34,761 nt of DNA. Source: an uncultured Selenomonadaceae bacterium (GTDB lineage: Bacteria > Bacillota > Negativicutes > Selenomonadales > Selenomonadaceae). The DNA is taken from contig CAJOHN010000017.1 of NCBI GenBank assembly GCA_905234235.1, positions 1 through 34,761 on the forward strand, written 5' to 3'. The position numbers and the translations under genes were made by a program. Under the pieces are notes generated by a model. That model made no database searches. It worked only from the letters and a program-made list of their open reading frames with translations, and was not told the origin of the DNA. Shown here piece by piece: positions 1 through 7,865 of this stretch; the first letter of the stretch is position 1, and the number at the start of each line of letters is the position of its first letter.

Positions 1-725
1 ATTCTTACCCAACCTTTTTGTCATTGGGATTTTGTCGGCAGTAGCTCTAGCCAAATCATTGAATTCTTTAATGGCTTGTTTCTGCCAAGCGAAATCTTCT
101 GGAGTGTAGCGCGAATCTACACTATCGCCATCGCGGAGAGTAAAGATACTCATCGTGAATCGATACTTTTTCCTGTACTCGTACATTATCCCATAAATCT
201 CGTGAGACAATTCTCGTTTGTCGGGATTAAACATTAAACTGAAATCCATCGTCACGTTTCTCGATAAGTTTTCGATAAGCTCAAGAATATGAGAGAGAGT
301 TGATAGATTGACATGATCCGTGTGGATTGAAATCGTCATTATGAAGTAGAGCGAATTTGAGAGTTCAGCTATCTTTTCGTAGAAAGTTTTATTGCGCGAG
401 CCGTTTGTTATTATCCGGACGTTATTGAGCCGGTTTCCCAGCTTTTGATGAAGCATATCGATGAGGTCGAATAGATGCGGATGGGTTGTAGGTTCGCCAC
501 CACCAAGTGTTACCCAATACAACGGGCGATTCAAAGATGCGATATTATCAACGGCATTTTTGAGTTGCTCTAATGTTGAGAAAGATTTCTGAGGAGGGGG
601 GTATGTTTTTTGCCGTAATGAAAGCAATACGAGCAACGATAATTGCAGTTCAGCGTTATACTCCAATTTATTTCGACGGGCAAATCCTCGAAGCAATTTT
701 TCGCCCCTGTGCTTAAAATTTTCAT
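1..725 (-). pseudogene. Radical SAM protein, frameshifted and cut by the window edge
   Basis: Reading leftward from ATG at 725-723 (GGAGG at 739-735), the first frame holds the radical SAM iron-sulfur motif CxxxCxxC (Cys27, Cys31, Cys34; NCNYRCSYCF) and then runs into a stop near 575. From about position 600 the adjacent frame is open to the window edge and carries the expected next motif, LGGGEPTTHP, followed by ITNGS and a conserved-looking barrel region. One extra base in the C6 run (G6 on the plus strand, 596-601) would join the two frames. The family uses a 4Fe-4S cluster and S-adenosylmethionine to make radicals; the layout resembles MoaA/SPASM-type peptide or cofactor maturases. The substrate cannot be told because the C-terminal part lies outside the window. 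The frameshift may be decay, tract-length variation or a sequence error. Confidence 0.8.
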
Positions 726-778
726 AAACTTATACCTCCGTTTTGTTTGAAAGCCGAGAATTTATTTGAGCGAGCAAA

Positions 779-1405
779 TTATCTCGGTGATGACGCCGTT
801 TTGAGCCTTGTAAACGACTGCGGATTTTTTATCGCCGCTAATGTATTCATACTCCGCGCCGCCGTTGATTTGACGAACAGCATCCGCCGGACCGCGCTTG
901 CGCCGACGTAAACGCCTTCGGGAGTATCGAAGTCCGCGCCCGTCGTGGAAATTTCTTTAACTTTGTTGGCGTCGTCGAGTGTGACTTTTAAGCCATTAAC
1001 GAAAGTCATAATCTTGCCGTCAACGGAAGTCGCCTCGCCGAACATTGCTTGCACGTCTTCAATCGAACTGCCGGGCATAACGCCACTGAGCGCAACCGTT
1101 CTGCCCTCAACAGCCTGCGTCATTTCGGCAGTGACTTCTTCCAACTTATTAGCGGCGTCACCAGCCATATTCTCCGCGCCGGACTTTACATCATCAACCT
1201 TAGCGGCGGCTTCGTCTTTGACTTCGCCGGCTTTGTCCTTAACCTCTTCAACCTTAGCTGCGGCGTCTTGTTTAACTTCGTCAGCTTTTTGTTCGACTTT
1301 CTGCGCGGCGTCCTGAGCGTCTTTCTTTGCGCCGTCCATTGTATTGCCGCAACCCGCCGATAAAATCATCGCCGCCAGCATCAACGTTGCCAGAGCCTTT
1401 TTCAT
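779..1405 (-). CDS. Lipoprotein with amphipathic repeats, C-terminus frameshifted
   Basis: The start is ATG at 1405-1403 behind GGAGG (1420-1416). A signal peptide ends in the lipobox LSAGC, so Cys19 should be lipidated. Residues about 20-75 are Ala/Lys/Asp/Glu-rich repeats of an 11-residue type (DAAAKVEEVKD, EAAAKVDDVK), like LEA or apolipoprotein helices. A small folded domain follows, with PGSSIEDVQAMFGEA, resembling the SmpA/OmlA-type fold. After GVYVGAS (plus-strand bases about 885-900) the frame turns into an Arg/Ser-rich tail. The neighbouring frame instead reads PADAVRQINGGAEYEY and ends with a TAA at 764-762, which looks like the true C-terminus. One missing base explains this. Function is unknown; probably a membrane-anchored envelope protein. 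Confidence 0.75.
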   Translation of the reverse strand: MKKALATLMLAAMILSAGCGNTMDGAKKDAQDAAQKVEQKADEVKQDAAAKVEEVKDKAGEVKDEAAAKVDDVKSGAENMAGDAANKLEEVTAEMTQAVEGRTVALSGVMPGSSIEDVQAMFGEATSVDGKIMTFVNGLKVTLDDANKVKEISTTGADFDTPEGVYVGASAVRRMLFVKSTAARSMNTLAAIKNPQSFTRLKTASSPR

Positions 1406-1473
1406 GACAACCAATCCTCCGAAAAAAAATTTTTTCTCTCGCCAAAACAATAGCGGCGGGAGTCGTGGGATAC

Positions 1474-1502
1474 ATACTACCAAAATTAATATTTTTAAGC
1501 AA
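1474..1502 (-). promoter_or_regulatory. Putative sigma-70 promoter for the lipoprotein gene
   Basis: On the minus strand TTGCTT (1502-1497) and TAGTAT (1479-1474) are separated by 17 bases. The start codon lies about 70 bases downstream. Seen by eye only. Confidence 0.45.
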
Positions 1503-1553
1503 GCGGTTATTTGAGGTGAGAAAAATTCCGGGCGATTGTTCAAGACAATTTCA

Positions 1554-1582
1554 TTGACGCGAAAAGCTAACTGGTTTAATAT
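1554..1582 (+). promoter_or_regulatory. Putative sigma-70 promoter for the yggS-sepF-divIVA operon
   Basis: TTGACG (1554-1559) and TAATAT (1577-1582) are exactly 17 bases apart, 39 bases before the yggS start. This is a near-consensus housekeeping promoter. No other strong promoter was seen before rluD, so the division genes are probably transcribed from here. Confidence 0.65.
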
Positions 1583-1620
1583 AGGCGCGTGAAAATTTTT
1601 TATGCGGAGGTGAACGACGT

Positions 1621-2274
1621 TTGAGCGTAGCAGAAAATTTTCGAGCAATAAAAACCGCACTCGGCGATAAAATAATTTTGGTCGCGGTTACAAAAAATCA
1701 TGGCGTTGAAGCTATGCGCGAGGCAATCGACGCGGGCGCAAGCGACATCGGAGAAAATCGCGTACAAGAGGCGGCTGAAAAATTCCAAACGCTCGACCGA
1801 CAAGTCACGCGCCATTTAATCGGGCATTTGCAAACAAACAAAGTCAAGGCGGCAGTCAAACTCTTCGACGTGATTCAATCTGTCGACAGCCAACATCTTG
1901 CGGCGGCAATCGACAAAGCGGCGGCGGCGGCAGGAAAAGTCCAAGACATTCTGATTCAAGTAAACGTAGCTCGCGAGGAACAAAAGTCCGGCGTTTTGTC
2001 GGAGGATTTGAACGCGCTGATAACTTTCGTTGACGCGGCAAAAAATTTACGCCTACGCGGGCTGATGATGATAGCTCCGAATTTTGATGACGTGGAAGAA
2101 TGTCGTCCGTTGTTCAAAAGAATGCGCAACCTTTTCGACGAGTTGAAACCTGCGCGGGAAGCGTTTGATTTCCTGTCAATGGGCATGACGCACGATTATA
2201 AAATTGCAGTCGAGGAGGGCGCGAACGTCGTCCGAATCGGCACTGCGATTTTCGGCGCGAGACTTTACACATAA
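1621..2274 (+). CDS. yggS: YggS/PROSC-family PLP-binding homeostasis protein
   Basis: This 217-residue protein belongs to the YggS (PLPBP) family, single-domain TIM barrels that bind pyridoxal phosphate and buffer vitamin B6 levels in the cytoplasm. The PLP lysine lies in VAVTKNHG, and GENRVQEA, WHxIGHLQ-like RHLIGHLQTNK, SMGMTHDY and VRIGTAIFG are all present. The start is TTG 1621 with GGAGGTG at 1606-1612. The length is close to the family norm. It heads the division operon and lies 28 bases before sepF, an order common in Firmicutes. Confidence 0.93.
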   Translation: MSVAENFRAIKTALGDKIILVAVTKNHGVEAMREAIDAGASDIGENRVQEAAEKFQTLDRQVTRHLIGHLQTNKVKAAVKLFDVIQSVDSQHLAAAIDKAAAAAGKVQDILIQVNVAREEQKSGVLSEDLNALITFVDAAKNLRLRGLMMIAPNFDDVEECRPLFKRMRNLFDELKPAREAFDFLSMGMTHDYKIAVEEGANVVRIGTAIFGARLYT

Positions 2275-2302
2275 AAATTTTTCACGAGGGGAGTTTGATT
2301 GA

Positions 2303-2821
2303 ATGGAAATAATAGACAAGTTCAGCCGGAGTCTGGGGCTGTCTGAAAAAGATGGAGAGAAGGAAGTTGAGATGAGTACAAAAGATGAATTGCCGAATGT
2401 TCCGCCCGAACAAAAAGAATCGCCGATTCAACCGCCCCCTGCCAATTTGTCGGGGCACAACGTGATAGATTTCAATACGGCGGCGAGGGATACTTTGATG
2501 ACAAATAATAACAATGCCAAACCAATAGGCAAATCAAAAATAACGACGGTGCGCCCGAAAAATTTCGACGACGATGCAAAGATCGTTGCCGATTGCTTGC
2601 GCGAGGATATTCCCGTCATAATCAACTTGGAAGATACCAATCCGGAACATGCGCGGCGGATTATCGACTTCGCGCTGGGCACAACCTACGCTATTGACGG
2701 CGACGTTCAACAGGTCAGCGAATATGTTTTCGTCTGCACGCCCAAAACTGTCATGGTTACTTTCAACAAGGAAGAGCCAAGACAGGAACGCGATTTTTCG
2801 TGGCTTACTCGTAAACTTTAA
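2303..2821 (+). CDS. sepF: Cell division protein SepF
   Basis: A 172-residue SepF: an N-terminal region that could act as the membrane-binding helix (residues 1-15), a flexible Pro/Asn-rich linker (about 25-75), and the SepF domain (about 80-170) with VRPKNFDDDAKIVADCLRE and a GTTYAIDGDVQQVSEYVFVC core. SepF links FtsZ filaments to the membrane and helps septum assembly at midcell. It sits between yggS and ylmH with a 12-base gap to the next gene. Start ATG 2303 follows a GAGGGGAG ribosome binding site. Confidence 0.94.
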   Translation: MEIIDKFSRSLGLSEKDGEKEVEMSTKDELPNVPPEQKESPIQPPPANLSGHNVIDFNTAARDTLMTNNNNAKPIGKSKITTVRPKNFDDDAKIVADCLREDIPVIINLEDTNPEHARRIIDFALGTTYAIDGDVQQVSEYVFVCTPKTVMVTFNKEEPRQERDFSWLTRKL

Positions 2822-2833
2822 GGAGTTGGAACA

Positions 2834-3622
2834 TTGCAGGACGCAAAGGAAAAAATTATCCGCTACTACAAAGGCACAGAGGGCGAGGCGATTTCCGTTA
2901 AGTTGGTGGACTGCGCCGCGCAGGCTATCAAAAGTCACAAGTGCAAGCTGACGGGTTTTCTGTCGCCTTACGAACAAGAGATGGCGGGCGTCATAGCTAA
3001 CAGTCTCGGCGAGCTTAACGTTGATTTTTACGGCGGTTATCGCGGAGCCGAACGTCAACGCGCCGCTTTTTGCCACGAGGATTTTAAGGGCACGCCGAAC
3101 TTTGAAATTGCTGTTATCAAGGCTGAATGGAACGGCGAATTTGCCAGACTCGGACACCGCGACGTTTTAGGTTCGATTATGAGTTTGGGCGTCGACCGTG
3201 AATATATCGGCGACATTATCGCGACTAAGGATTGTGCGCGGCTGATTGTCGATAAAAAAATGTGCGAATACTTTACGGCGAACTTGACGCAAATCGGCGG
3301 TACGACGGTTGAGACTTCGGTTGATGAGCTTGAAAACATTTCGCCTAAGGAAGAACGCATTAAGGAGATTAGGGCGACGGTTGCCTCACTCCGCGCAGAT
3401 TCGATAGCGGCTGCGGGTTTTGGTATGTCGCGTTCAAAAGCGGCGGCAGAAATTGCGGCGGAAAAAATCAAGCTCAACTGGCAAACGGTTAAGAATGCGT
3501 CGCAGGCGATAAAAGAGGGCGACATTTTAAGTATGCGCGGGCGCGGACGTTTAGAGGTTGCCGAGATTCGCGGGCAAACTAAAAAGGGTCGTGTCGGCGT
3601 CTTGTTAAAAAGATTTTTCTGA
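2834..3622 (+). CDS. ylmH: YlmH-family S4 RNA-binding protein
   Basis: A 262-residue YlmH homologue. The N-terminal and middle domains contain AFLSPYEQ-type (TGFLSPYEQEM) and GHRDVLGSIMSLGVDREYIGDI motifs that typify the family. The C-terminal S4 domain (about 185-255) has MSRSKAAAEIAAEKIKLNW and SMRGRGRLEV. YlmH is a ribosome or tRNA-binding S4 protein reported to help clear stalled nascent chains, and is classically encoded in the sepF-divIVA cluster. Start TTG 2834 lies 12 bases after sepF and behind AGGAG. The usual ylmG (YggT membrane protein) between sepF and ylmH is missing here. Confidence 0.9.
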   Translation: MQDAKEKIIRYYKGTEGEAISVKLVDCAAQAIKSHKCKLTGFLSPYEQEMAGVIANSLGELNVDFYGGYRGAERQRAAFCHEDFKGTPNFEIAVIKAEWNGEFARLGHRDVLGSIMSLGVDREYIGDIIATKDCARLIVDKKMCEYFTANLTQIGGTTVETSVDELENISPKEERIKEIRATVASLRADSIAAAGFGMSRSKAAAEIAAEKIKLNWQTVKNASQAIKEGDILSMRGRGRLEVAEIRGQTKKGRVGVLLKRFF

Positions 3623-3635
3623 GGAGGCGATGTTC

Positions 3636-4091
3636 TTGCCAATGACAGACGAGGAAAAAAGTAAATGCAAAAAAATAATTCACGGGCACGCGGCGGCGGC
3701 GGCAGCAGGCAATTTGGTACCGATACCAATGGTCGGGCTCGCGACAGATACCGTAACGATGACGACTATGGCAATGGCTTTGGCGTCGGTATTCGGCGGC
3801 TCGATAACAGAATCCGTCGCAAAAAATATGGCAATCAATGCAATCGTTTCGACGATAAAAAAACAGCCCGTCCGAGTTATCGCTAAAGAAATTTCAAAAG
3901 TAGTGCCGCTGGTCGGGCAACTGGTCGCGCCGTCAATCTCTGTAGCAATGTTGGAGTCGGCGGGCTGGCTTCTGGCTAGCGAATTATCCGATGAGCGCGA
4001 TAAGGCAAAAGAAAAAGAGGAATTGGGAATGCAACGGGGCGGGCATAACTTCAAGTACGAAAAAAAATTCCAACTGCCCAATCCCGATTAA
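3636..4091 (+). CDS. Small Ala/Gly-rich helical protein, DUF697-like
   Basis: I do not recognise this gene with certainty. The protein (about 151 residues) has a His/Ala-rich start (HGHAAAAAAGNLVPIPM), a long hydrophobic or amphipathic middle with MVGLATDTVTMTTMAMALA and a second apolar stretch around VPLVGQLVAPSISVAM, and a charged C-terminus. The pattern of IPxPxxGxxxD followed by helices recalls the DUF697/YcjF-like membrane-associated domain. TTG at 3636 is preferred as start because GGAGG (3623-3627) is 8 bases before it, while the ATG at 3630 is only 2 bases from it. It lies between ylmH and divIVA, where Firmicutes often have no such gene, so a link to division or envelope work is possible but unproven. 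Confidence 0.7.
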   Translation: MPMTDEEKSKCKKIIHGHAAAAAAGNLVPIPMVGLATDTVTMTTMAMALASVFGGSITESVAKNMAINAIVSTIKKQPVRVIAKEISKVVPLVGQLVAPSISVAMLESAGWLLASELSDERDKAKEKEELGMQRGGHNFKYEKKFQLPNPD

Positions 4092-4109
4092 AATTTGGAG
4101 GCGATGTAT

Positions 4110-4844
4110 TTGCTTACGCCAATGGACATTCACGACCACCAGTTCAAGAAAAGTTTTCGCGGCTACAACGAGAATGAAGTTGACGATTTTTTAGATAGGG
4201 TTGTCGCCGATTTTGAACGGCTTTTGAACGAGAATGATCGTCTTAAAAATCAGCTGTACACGAACGAAAAGGAACTTGAAAAATATCGCGGCTTGGAAAA
4301 AACCATGAACGATACACTTATGGTTGCGCAACGCACGGCGGACGAAGTTATTTCTGCCTCTAAAAAAAATGCCGAAGATTTAAAGGAACAAGCCGCCCGC
4401 GAGTGTCAGCAAATTAAAGACCAAGCGCAATTCGAGGCTAAACAACAGATTGACAACGCGGCTAAGAAACGCGATGCGATTCTGGCGGAGTATGATAAAT
4501 TTGTCCGCGAAAAGAATGCGTTCCTGATGAAGTTGCGCACGATTCTTGAATCAGAATTGACAATCACGACGCAAATGCTTGAAGATACTCCGGACGTTGC
4601 GGAGGCAGTTAAACAAATTTTACCGGAAAATAAACCCGTCGAAGAGCCCGCGCCGCCCGTCGAAGTTCCTAAGCCGGAAAAAGTTTCAAAGCCCAAGAAA
4701 GCTCCGGCTAAACCTCCCGCGAAAGTTCCAACGCCCGTTGAGGATGATACTGCCGAAACAAATATCGTCAACATTTCCACGAAGCCCGTTACCGACGAAA
4801 CCAGAGCTTATAAGCCCGTGTCCACTAAGGAGGCGGCGAAGTGA
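4110..4844 (+). CDS. divIVA: Cell division protein DivIVA
   Basis: A 244-residue DivIVA. Starting at TTG 4110 gives the conserved N-terminus LTPMDIHDHQFKKSFRGYN and then EVDDFLDRV, which binds curved membranes. GGAGG at 4097-4101 is 8 bases before this TTG; the in-frame ATG at 4104 is too close to it. A long coiled coil runs to about residue 165. The tail is Pro/Lys-rich (repeated PKPEK, PAKPPAK) and probably disordered. DivIVA marks poles and septa and scaffolds division and envelope proteins. The last four bases overlap lspA (GTGA). Confidence 0.93.
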   Translation: MLTPMDIHDHQFKKSFRGYNENEVDDFLDRVVADFERLLNENDRLKNQLYTNEKELEKYRGLEKTMNDTLMVAQRTADEVISASKKNAEDLKEQAARECQQIKDQAQFEAKQQIDNAAKKRDAILAEYDKFVREKNAFLMKLRTILESELTITTQMLEDTPDVAEAVKQILPENKPVEEPAPPVEVPKPEKVSKPKKAPAKPPAKVPTPVEDDTAETNIVNISTKPVTDETRAYKPVSTKEAAK

Positions 4845-5350
4845 AAAAATTTTTGTCGCTTGTCGAGATAGTGTTTGCAATCTTATTCATTCACAGGGAC
4901 AAATTATTATTTTTCGGCGTGGTGGCGGGCGACCAACTCACTAAGGCATTGGTAATGCGTTCGATGGTACCGGGACAATCCATCCCAATTTTGCAGGACG
5001 TATTCCATTTGACTTACGTTTTAAATCCGGGCGCGGCGTTCGGTATCTTATCGAATCAGCGAATGTTTTTGTTAATAATGGGCGCGGCACTGATTTTGGC
5101 GACGGCTTATTTTTATCCGCTCCTAAAAAAATCCGACGGCTTCCTCCGCTTCGGCGCGACGGCGATTTTAAGCGGCGCGGTTGCAAATTTAATCGATAGA
5201 ATTCAAACGGGCTACGTTGTTGATTTCTTTGACTTTAGGGTTTGGCCCGTCTTCAACGTCGCTGATATTGCGATTGTTTTGGGAATGGGCTTGATGATTT
5301 ACTCGATACTTTTTCGGCTCGATGCGGGTAAAGTAGAGGCGGAGCAATGA
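4841..5350 (+). CDS. lspA: Lipoprotein signal peptidase (signal peptidase II)
   Basis: A 169-residue LspA. It has four expected membrane segments, the NPGAAFGIL motif, and both catalytic aspartates: Asp119 in ANLIDRI and Asp142 in FNVADIAI, with VVDFFDFR between them. It cuts the signal peptide of prolipoproteins in the cytoplasmic membrane after diacylglyceryl transfer. GTG start at 4841 overlaps the divIVA stop by 4 bases, and the last 4 bases overlap rluD (ATGA), implying translational coupling. The N-terminus (FIHRDKLLFFGVVAGDQLTK) is a few residues longer than usual. Confidence 0.95.
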   Translation: MKKFLSLVEIVFAILFIHRDKLLFFGVVAGDQLTKALVMRSMVPGQSIPILQDVFHLTYVLNPGAAFGILSNQRMFLLIMGAALILATAYFYPLLKKSDGFLRFGATAILSGAVANLIDRIQTGYVVDFFDFRVWPVFNVADIAIVLGMGLMIYSILFRLDAGKVEAEQ

Positions 5351-6240
5351 ACTTTTTTGTTGAGGAAATTCCGCCGCGCAGATTGGATATTTATCTCAGC
5401 GAGAAATTATCCGTGACGCGTTCGCACGTTCAAAAGCTTATTGCTGACGGTTTGATAACAGTTGACGCCGCGCAGGTTAAAGCGAGTTTCAAAGTTACGG
5501 GCGGCGAGGAAATTTTTATTAAGGAGATTGACGCCGCTGAAGTTGATTGCCTGCCCGAAGATTTGCCGCTCGATATTCTTTACGAGGACGCTGATATAAT
5601 CGTCGTGAACAAAGCGCGAGGAATGACGGTTCACCCCGCCGAGACAGTTAAAAGCGGTACATTGGTTAATGCGCTGTTGTATCACTGCAAAGATTTATCG
5701 GGGATTAACGGCGTCAAGCGTCCCGGTATCGTCCACAGATTGGATAAGGATACTTCGGGCGTTATGGTTGTCGCGAAGAATGACGTTGCGCATATCGACT
5801 TAGCCGCGCAGATTAAAGATAAAATCGCGACGCGGACTTATCGGGCGATTGTTCACGGAGTTTTAACCGATAACGCGGGGATTATTACGGGAGCTATCGG
5901 GCGAGATAAAATTGACAGAAAAAAAATGGCTATCACTCCCGATGGTAAGCCCGCTGTTACAGAGTTCAAAGTCCTTGAACGGTTTGGAAATTTTACTTAC
6001 GTTGAATGCAAACTACAAACCGGCAGGACACATCAAATCCGCGTGCACATGACGGCTATCGGTCATCCGCTCTTGGGCGATACCAAATACACTGCGCGGA
6101 AAAATTTTTTTGATATAACGGGGCAAGCGTTGCACTCGTACACGTTAAGCTTAATTCATCCGACGACAAAGGAGCCAATGAATTTCACGGCTCCATTGCC
6201 CGACGACATGATAAAAATTTTAAAAATACTTAGGGGTTAG
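5347..6240 (+). CDS. rluD: RluD-family 23S rRNA pseudouridine synthase
   Basis: A 297-residue protein with an N-terminal S4 domain (about 10-70) and a pseudouridine synthase domain. The catalytic aspartate is Asp133 in HRLDKDTSGVMVVAKN, and QTGRTHQIRVHM and HPLLGDTKY are present. The enzyme isomerises uridines in large-subunit rRNA. lspA followed by rluD is a conserved Firmicutes pair; here they overlap by 4 bases. The exact target uridines cannot be told from sequence alone (RluD or RluC type). Confidence 0.93.
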   Translation: MNFFVEEIPPRRLDIYLSEKLSVTRSHVQKLIADGLITVDAAQVKASFKVTGGEEIFIKEIDAAEVDCLPEDLPLDILYEDADIIVVNKARGMTVHPAETVKSGTLVNALLYHCKDLSGINGVKRPGIVHRLDKDTSGVMVVAKNDVAHIDLAAQIKDKIATRTYRAIVHGVLTDNAGIITGAIGRDKIDRKKMAITPDGKPAVTEFKVLERFGNFTYVECKLQTGRTHQIRVHMTAIGHPLLGDTKYTARKNFFDITGQALHSYTLSLIHPTTKEPMNFTAPLPDDMIKILKILRG

Positions 6241-6273
6241 TGGGTTTAAAAAGTTTGGAAAGGGTTGAAGGAA

Positions 6274-7791
6274 ATGTTTATCCAAGGGTTAGCACCAATT
6301 CTATGGCTAATCGTCGCGTTGAGCGTATTGAAAATGCCAGCGTGGAAGGCGTGCCCTGTCGCGTTGATTATCTCTATTATCATGGCTAATCAATTCTTCG
6401 ATATGGCGATAGCGGACGTAGCGACGGGGACATTGGAAGGCGCGGCAATGGCTGTATGGCCAATCTTGGGCGTCATTGTGGCGGCGATATTTGCTTATAA
6501 CTTGACGGTTCACACGGGCGGCATGGATAAAATTAAAGACATGTTGAGCTCTGTCAGCACTGATAAACGAATGCTTATACTGATAATTGCGTGGGGCTTC
6601 GGCGGCTTTCTGGAATGTATGTCGGGCTTCGGGACGGCGGTAGCAATCGGCGCGAGTATGTTGGTTGCGGTTGGCGTGACTCCGATAAGTGCCGTCATCG
6701 TCAGCTTGCTGTCCAACGCCGCAATGAGTTCATACGGCTCGGTTGGCTTGCCATTAACGACGCTGGCAAAGCTCACGAACTTTGACCCTTTGCAGATAGC
6801 CACATACACTGCGATTCAACTCAGCGCAATGATGTTGCTTATGCCGTTTATAATGATTCTCGCCTTCGACGGACTTAAGGCTCTTAAAGCTATGATTCCT
6901 GCGTGTTTGGTTGGCGGAATTGGATTCTGCTTGCCGTCTTTGATTGCCGCTTCTACTTTAGGTGCTTCTTTGGCGGGTATAGCGGGTGCTGTATGCTCGA
7001 TGAGTGCGCTGGTTGTTTACGCTAAAAAATTCCCGATACACGACCCCGAATACGAGATTGACGATTACGACGAAAATTTTTCAATCACTCCTACTGAGGC
7101 GGTTCGCGCTTGGCTGGTCTTTATACTTATCTTTGTCTTTTTAATTGGCACTTCCATTCCCCCCGTTGCCGCCGTACTCAGCACGATAAACACCAAGATT
7201 ATGATTTACTCCGGTCCGAACGCCGCGCCTACAACTTTCCAATGGGTAACGACTCCGACAATTATTTTCGTATCTGCGGTACTTAGCGGGCTGATTAATA
7301 AAGCCTCAATCGGCGACATGGGCAGAGTTCTTTCGCGCACGGTGAAAACATTAATTCCGACGTTCATAACGATTATCACGATTATTGCGACGGCGCGTAT
7401 CATGGGTTACAGCGGAATGACTATGGCGGTTGCGACGGCTACTGTTGCGGCGACGGGTACAGTTTATCCGTTTATCGCTCCGCTTATCGGTTCAATCGGC
7501 GCATTCATCACGGGCTCGGCGACTTCAAGCTGTGTCCTTTTAAGTAAATTGCAAGTTGATTCGGCTGTCGCGATTGGGTTGGAACATGACGCGCAAGCTT
7601 GGATAGCGGCGGCGAACGCAACGGGTTCATGTGTCGGCAAAATAATTTCTCCGCAATCGATAGCGATAGGCGCGGCGGCAGTCGGTGCTTTCGGCGTAGA
7701 ATCGCAACTGATGAAAGTCGCCGTTAAAGTTTATCTGCCGTTCATCATAATAATAGGTTGCGTGATTTATTTCGGGCAAACCATGCTTTGA
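6274..7791 (+). CDS. lctP: L-lactate permease, LctP family
   Basis: A polytopic membrane protein of about 505 residues, hydrophobic almost throughout, with LctP-family signatures: LAPILWLIVALSVLKMPAWKA at the start, VWPILGVIVAAIFAYN, ECMSGFGTAVAIGASM, and near the end GSCVGKIISPQSIAIG. LctP carriers take up L-lactate (and glycolate) with protons. ATG 6274 is preferred over the in-frame TTG 6265 because GGAAAGGG (6257-6264) is correctly spaced for it. It is followed by a stem-loop and then the CstA-kinase gene, suggesting a carboxylate-uptake locus. Confidence 0.9.
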   Translation: MFIQGLAPILWLIVALSVLKMPAWKACPVALIISIIMANQFFDMAIADVATGTLEGAAMAVWPILGVIVAAIFAYNLTVHTGGMDKIKDMLSSVSTDKRMLILIIAWGFGGFLECMSGFGTAVAIGASMLVAVGVTPISAVIVSLLSNAAMSSYGSVGLPLTTLAKLTNFDPLQIATYTAIQLSAMMLLMPFIMILAFDGLKALKAMIPACLVGGIGFCLPSLIAASTLGASLAGIAGAVCSMSALVVYAKKFPIHDPEYEIDDYDENFSITPTEAVRAWLVFILIFVFLIGTSIPPVAAVLSTINTKIMIYSGPNAAPTTFQWVTTPTIIFVSAVLSGLINKASIGDMGRVLSRTVKTLIPTFITIITIIATARIMGYSGMTMAVATATVAATGTVYPFIAPLIGSIGAFITGSATSSCVLLSKLQVDSAVAIGLEHDAQAWIAAANATGSCVGKIISPQSIAIGAAAVGAFGVESQLMKVAVKVYLPFIIIIGCVIYFGQTML

Positions 7792-7813
7792 ACTTAAAAA
7801 ATAAAAAAACAAA

Positions 7814-7845
7814 AAGGAGCGGCGGCATTAGTCGTACCGCTCCTT
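7814..7845 (+). promoter_or_regulatory. Perfect 9-bp stem-loop between lctP and the CstA-kinase gene
   Basis: AAGGAGCGG (7814-7822) pairs with CCGCTCCTT (7837-7845) around a 14-base loop. A-rich sequence lies before it and no U run follows on the plus strand, so it is not a classic plus-strand intrinsic terminator; it could act as a processing site, mRNA stabiliser or attenuator. Read on the minus strand it would be a terminator. Confidence 0.6.
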
Positions 7846-7865
7846 AATACTTAAGAGGTCATGTT

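Noticed and set aside
585..625. Programmed -1 frameshifting in the radical SAM gene at A6C or C6
   Set aside because: The A run is not in the X XXY YYZ phase needed for tandem slippage, and no stimulatory hairpin was evident. Tract-length change or error is simpler.
2534..3157. Long open frame on the minus strand over sepF and ylmH
   Set aside because: Composition is Arg/Ser/Phe-rich without motifs, and both plus-strand genes there are clear family members. A codon-bias shadow.
7814..7845. Plus-strand intrinsic terminator after lctP
   Set aside because: No U run follows the stem; the A run is on the upstream side. Listed only as a stem-loop.
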